A stretch of 44,450 bases of DNA. It comes from an uncultured Pseudodesulfovibrio sp. GTDB lineage: Bacteria; Desulfobacterota; Desulfovibrionia; Desulfovibrionales; Desulfovibrionaceae. Both the position numbers and the translations under genes were made by a program. Positions within the stretch are counted from its first letter, which is position 1; each line of letters starts with the position of its first letter. Where the stretch lies: assembly GCF_963662885.1 (NCBI RefSeq), contig NZ_OY760061.1, forward strand, positions 1 through 44,450, given 5' to 3'. Positions 42,531 through 44,450 of the stretch are shown piece after piece. The notes below the pieces were generated by a model, which saw only the letters and a list, made by a program, of their open reading frames with translations, was not told where the DNA came from and did no database searches.

Positions 42531-42565
42531 AAAAAGGGCCGGTGCGGATCGCACCGGCCCTTTTT
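42531..42565. terminator. Bidirectional terminator between the permease and the phosphoesterase
   Basis: AAAAAGGGCCGGTGCG (42531-42546), loop GAT, CGCACCGGCCCTTTTT (42550-42565): a 16-bp perfect stem with A/T ends serving both convergent genes. Confidence 0.93.
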
Positions 42566-42582
42566 CTCGGCCCGGGTCCGGG

Positions 42583-43776
42583 TTATGCCCTGCGCAGGGT
42601 GTGCAGGGTGATCTCCGGCACGGTCCCGATGCGCATGGGCGGTCCCCAGTAGCCGGTGCCCATGTTCACGTAGAGCTGGGTTCCCCGGTGGACGTAGGGG
42701 CCGCGCACGAAGGTCTGGAACAGGTGGATGACCAGGTTGTACGGGAAATACTGGCCGCCGTGGGTGTGGCCGGAGAGCTGGACGTCGAACCCGGCCTCGG
42801 CCGCCTCGTAGACCGAGTCCGGCTCGTGGGCCAGGAGCACGGACACGTCGTGGTCCGGCGCGCCCTCCATGGCCCTGTGCGGCGAGGACGCCTGGCCGGG
42901 AACGGTGTGGCCCATGCGCAGGTCCGTGACCCCGCCGAGAAGGATGCGCCCCCTGCCGGTGTCAATGACCGCGTGCTCGTTGTTGAGCGGCCGCATGCCC
43001 AGCCGTCGGGTCTCCTCCAGCCATTCGAAGACCCCGGAATAGTACTCGTGGTTGCCGGTGCAGAACCAGACGCCGTGCGGGGCCGAGAGATCGCCCAGGG
43101 GCAGGATGTCCGTCTTGAGGCCGTCCACGGACCCGTCCACCAGGTCGCCGGTGTGCACGATCAGGTCGGGCGAGAGCGCGTTGACCGCGTCCGTCACCCG
43201 GCGCGCCCACTCGGCCCGGATGGTCGGCCCGATGTGGGTGTCGGAGATCTGGGCGATGGTGAATCCGTCCAGCCCGCCGGGCAGGCCGGGGAGCGGGATT
43301 TCATTGGGCAGGACCGTGGGCGTGCGCCGGGCGTTGAACACCCCGAACCCGGCCATGGGTACGGCCGCGGCCAGGAACACGCCGTTGGACAGGTTGACCA
43401 GGAACCGCCGCCGGTTGCGGTCCGGCCCGGCGAACAGCGGTCGGCTCAGGCGGTGCGAGAAGGGCCGCTTCAGCAGGGCCCCGACCTTGCCCAGCAGGCT
43501 CGGCACGTCGCGGGCGAGCATGAAGACCACCAGGATGGAGATGAACCCCAAAAAGGTGAACCCGACCCAGTCTATGGTGTCGCAGGCGGTCAGTTCGTAC
43601 TTGTTGGTCCGGTGGAGCACCCAGGTCAGCCGGTGGCCGAACAGGAGCAGCGCCAGCAGAAACCAGAGCAGCAGCTTGCGTTTTCGCCCCAAGGGCAAAG
43701 GCTCGATGAGCCGCCACCCCAGGTACAGGACCAGCAGGCTGGAGACCGCCATGACGATGATGAACCAGTATCCCAT
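42583..43776 (-). CDS. Membrane-bound metallophosphoesterase (YkuE-like)
   Basis: 397 residues. Three membrane helices lie near the N-terminus (about 4-22, 35-50, 72-92), then a basic segment with an RNRRRFLVNLSNG motif before a fourth hydrophobic stretch (VFLAAAVPMAGFGVF). This resembles a twin-arginine signal placed internally, as in other YkuE-like proteins. The calcineurin-type catalytic domain (about 165-395) has all metal-binding motifs: QISDTHIGP, VHTGDLVDG, TGNHEYYSG, LLAHEPD and SGHTHGGQY. The domain probably faces the periplasm. Relatives hydrolyse UDP-sugars or phospholipid-like substrates; the substrate here is unknown. The ATG at 43776 has GGGGGAAG upstream. Confidence 0.88.
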   Translation of the reverse strand: MGYWFIIVMAVSSLLVLYLGWRLIEPLPLGRKRKLLLWFLLALLLFGHRLTWVLHRTNKYELTACDTIDWVGFTFLGFISILVVFMLARDVPSLLGKVGALLKRPFSHRLSRPLFAGPDRNRRRFLVNLSNGVFLAAAVPMAGFGVFNARRTPTVLPNEIPLPGLPGGLDGFTIAQISDTHIGPTIRAEWARRVTDAVNALSPDLIVHTGDLVDGSVDGLKTDILPLGDLSAPHGVWFCTGNHEYYSGVFEWLEETRRLGMRPLNNEHAVIDTGRGRILLGGVTDLRMGHTVPGQASSPHRAMEGAPDHDVSVLLAHEPDSVYEAAEAGFDVQLSGHTHGGQYFPYNLVIHLFQTFVRGPYVHRGTQLYVNMGTGYWGPPMRIGTVPEITLHTLRRA

Positions 43777-43920
43777 TCTTCCCCCTGAAAGGATATTTAG
43801 GAAGCATGGGTTACAATGTCGGTGTTGTCAAACCGGTGCAAGGGGATGCACCACTGGCGGCGGTTCTCAAGCCCGCCCGTATCTGATAGACAGTCTCGAA
43901 GCATACGCCAAGGAGCAACC

Positions 43921-44450
43921 ATGGACCTCACCCTTCCCGTCACCCTGATCCCCTCCAACCAGATCCTTGACCTGGCGGCCAAGACCGGCGTCCTGCTGCT
44001 GGCCGGACTGCTCGCCTACGTCCTGACCAGGACGCTGCTGGTCCGCGCGGCCCATGCCTTCGCCCGGCACACCAGGGGCGGGTTCGACAACATGCTCATG
44101 GAGGCCGGGGTGTTCTCGCGGGCGGCCCTGCTCGCCCCGGCTCCCGTCCTCTTCTGGGGGCTGGAGATCTTCGCCGGGCTCAAGGGGGTTCTGGACAACG
44201 CCATCTACGCCTACATCGCCGTGAGCGTGGTCATGATCCTGACCAAGGTCCTGGACGCCCTGTCGCAGCTCTATCAAACCTTCGACGTGTCCAACCGCCG
44301 CCCCATCAAGGGGTACGTCCAGCTGGTCAAGCTGTTCATCTACATCCTCGGCGCCATCTCTGTGGTGGCCGTCCTCCTGGGCCAGTCGCCCTGGGGCCTC
44401 ATCTCCGGCATCGGGGCCATGACCGCGGTTCTCATGCTGGTCTTCCGCGA
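43921..44450 (+). CDS. MscS-family mechanosensitive ion channel, N-terminal part (cut by window edge)
   Basis: The 176 visible residues begin at ATG 43921 after AAGGAG. Three or four helices are seen (about 16-38, 62-80, 92-110, 135-160), followed by the start of the pore helix: RRPIKGYVQLVKLFIYILGA and LLGQSPWGLISGIGAMTAVL, which fit the glycine/alanine-rich TM3 of MscS-type channels (YbdG/YnaI-like long-helix branch). The channel opens under membrane tension to release solutes in hypo-osmotic shock. The cytoplasmic beta domain lies beyond the window. It is divergent from the metallophosphoesterase. Confidence 0.85.
   Translation, partial: MDLTLPVTLIPSNQILDLAAKTGVLLLAGLLAYVLTRTLLVRAAHAFARHTRGGFDNMLMEAGVFSRAALLAPAPVLFWGLEIFAGLKGVLDNAIYAYIAVSVVMILTKVLDALSQLYQTFDVSNRRPIKGYVQLVKLFIYILGAISVVAVLLGQSPWGLISGIGAMTAVLMLVFR

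Overview
The window looks like chromosome of a high-GC, Gram-negative, anaerobic sulfate-reducer-type bacterium (Desulfovibrio/Pseudodesulfovibrio-like, Desulfobacterota). The signs are a Ccm cytochrome c maturation operon without CcmG/CcmH and with a CXXXY-type CcmE, an indolepyruvate:ferredoxin oxidoreductase, an FMN-dependent lactate/2-hydroxyacid dehydrogenase operon under an LldR/PdhR-like operator, and LpxB (lipid A). The genus is inferred from gene content; no rRNA or tRNA gene was seen.

Layout. 1-5.5 kb (minus): start of guaB, then the branched-chain amino acid ABC transporter livJ-H-M-G-F; livF carries two frameshifts. 5.5-11.9 kb (minus): a CNNM/CBS membrane protein, then ccmE, ccmF, ccmA, ccmB, ccmC, ccmD and a TPR protein. 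12-15.4 kb: a glycosyltransferase family 9 gene (plus), then proA (frameshifted) and nadD (minus). 15.7-20.4 kb (plus): a TPR membrane protein, iorA, iorB and a GAF/sigma-54 activator. 20.5-21.9 kb: an IS1111-group (IS110 family) element sitting between two host terminators. 21.9-26.2 kb: a SLOG-like protein, a fused periplasmic MsrAB, a solute-binding protein, a small membrane protein and an AT-rich TerB-like/BRCT gene that looks acquired. 26.3-28.6 kb (minus): a cysteine synthase fused to a cysteinyl-tRNA-synthetase-like domain that has lost its catalytic motifs. 28.7-33.8 kb (plus): a Maf/DUF115 flagellin-glycosylation-type gene behind a sigma-54 promoter, a small protein, a PAP2 phosphatase, an ArnT-like glycosyltransferase and a BON lipoprotein. 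33.9-38.2 kb: a Gfo/Idh oxidoreductase (minus) divergent from lpxB, a GT2 glycosyltransferase and a small acidic protein. 38.4-40.9 kb (minus): a GntR regulator, an FMN-dependent hydroxyacid dehydrogenase and a TSUP permease. 41-44.45 kb: an APC permease, a metallophosphoesterase and the start of an MscS channel.

Most interesting signals: (1) a ~127-bp structured repeat, present twice (13983-14110 and 38241-38365), each time directly after the stop codon of a minus-strand gene and followed by a terminator with the same core; its ends and centre are conserved while its stem arms differ in sequence but still pair. (2) The cysteine synthase/degenerate CysRS fusion. (3) A complete IS1111-type element whose 3' non-coding segment is structured and is a good bridge-RNA candidate. 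(4) Several readable regulatory sites: an LldR-type operator, a Fur-like box before msrAB, a sigma-54 promoter before the Maf gene and attenuator-like hairpins around livJ.

Quality warning: five frame breaks occur in four otherwise well conserved genes (livF twice, proA, the cysteine synthase fusion, the Gfo/Idh gene). This density is more suggestive of indel errors in the assembly than of real gene decay, but the sequence alone cannot decide.
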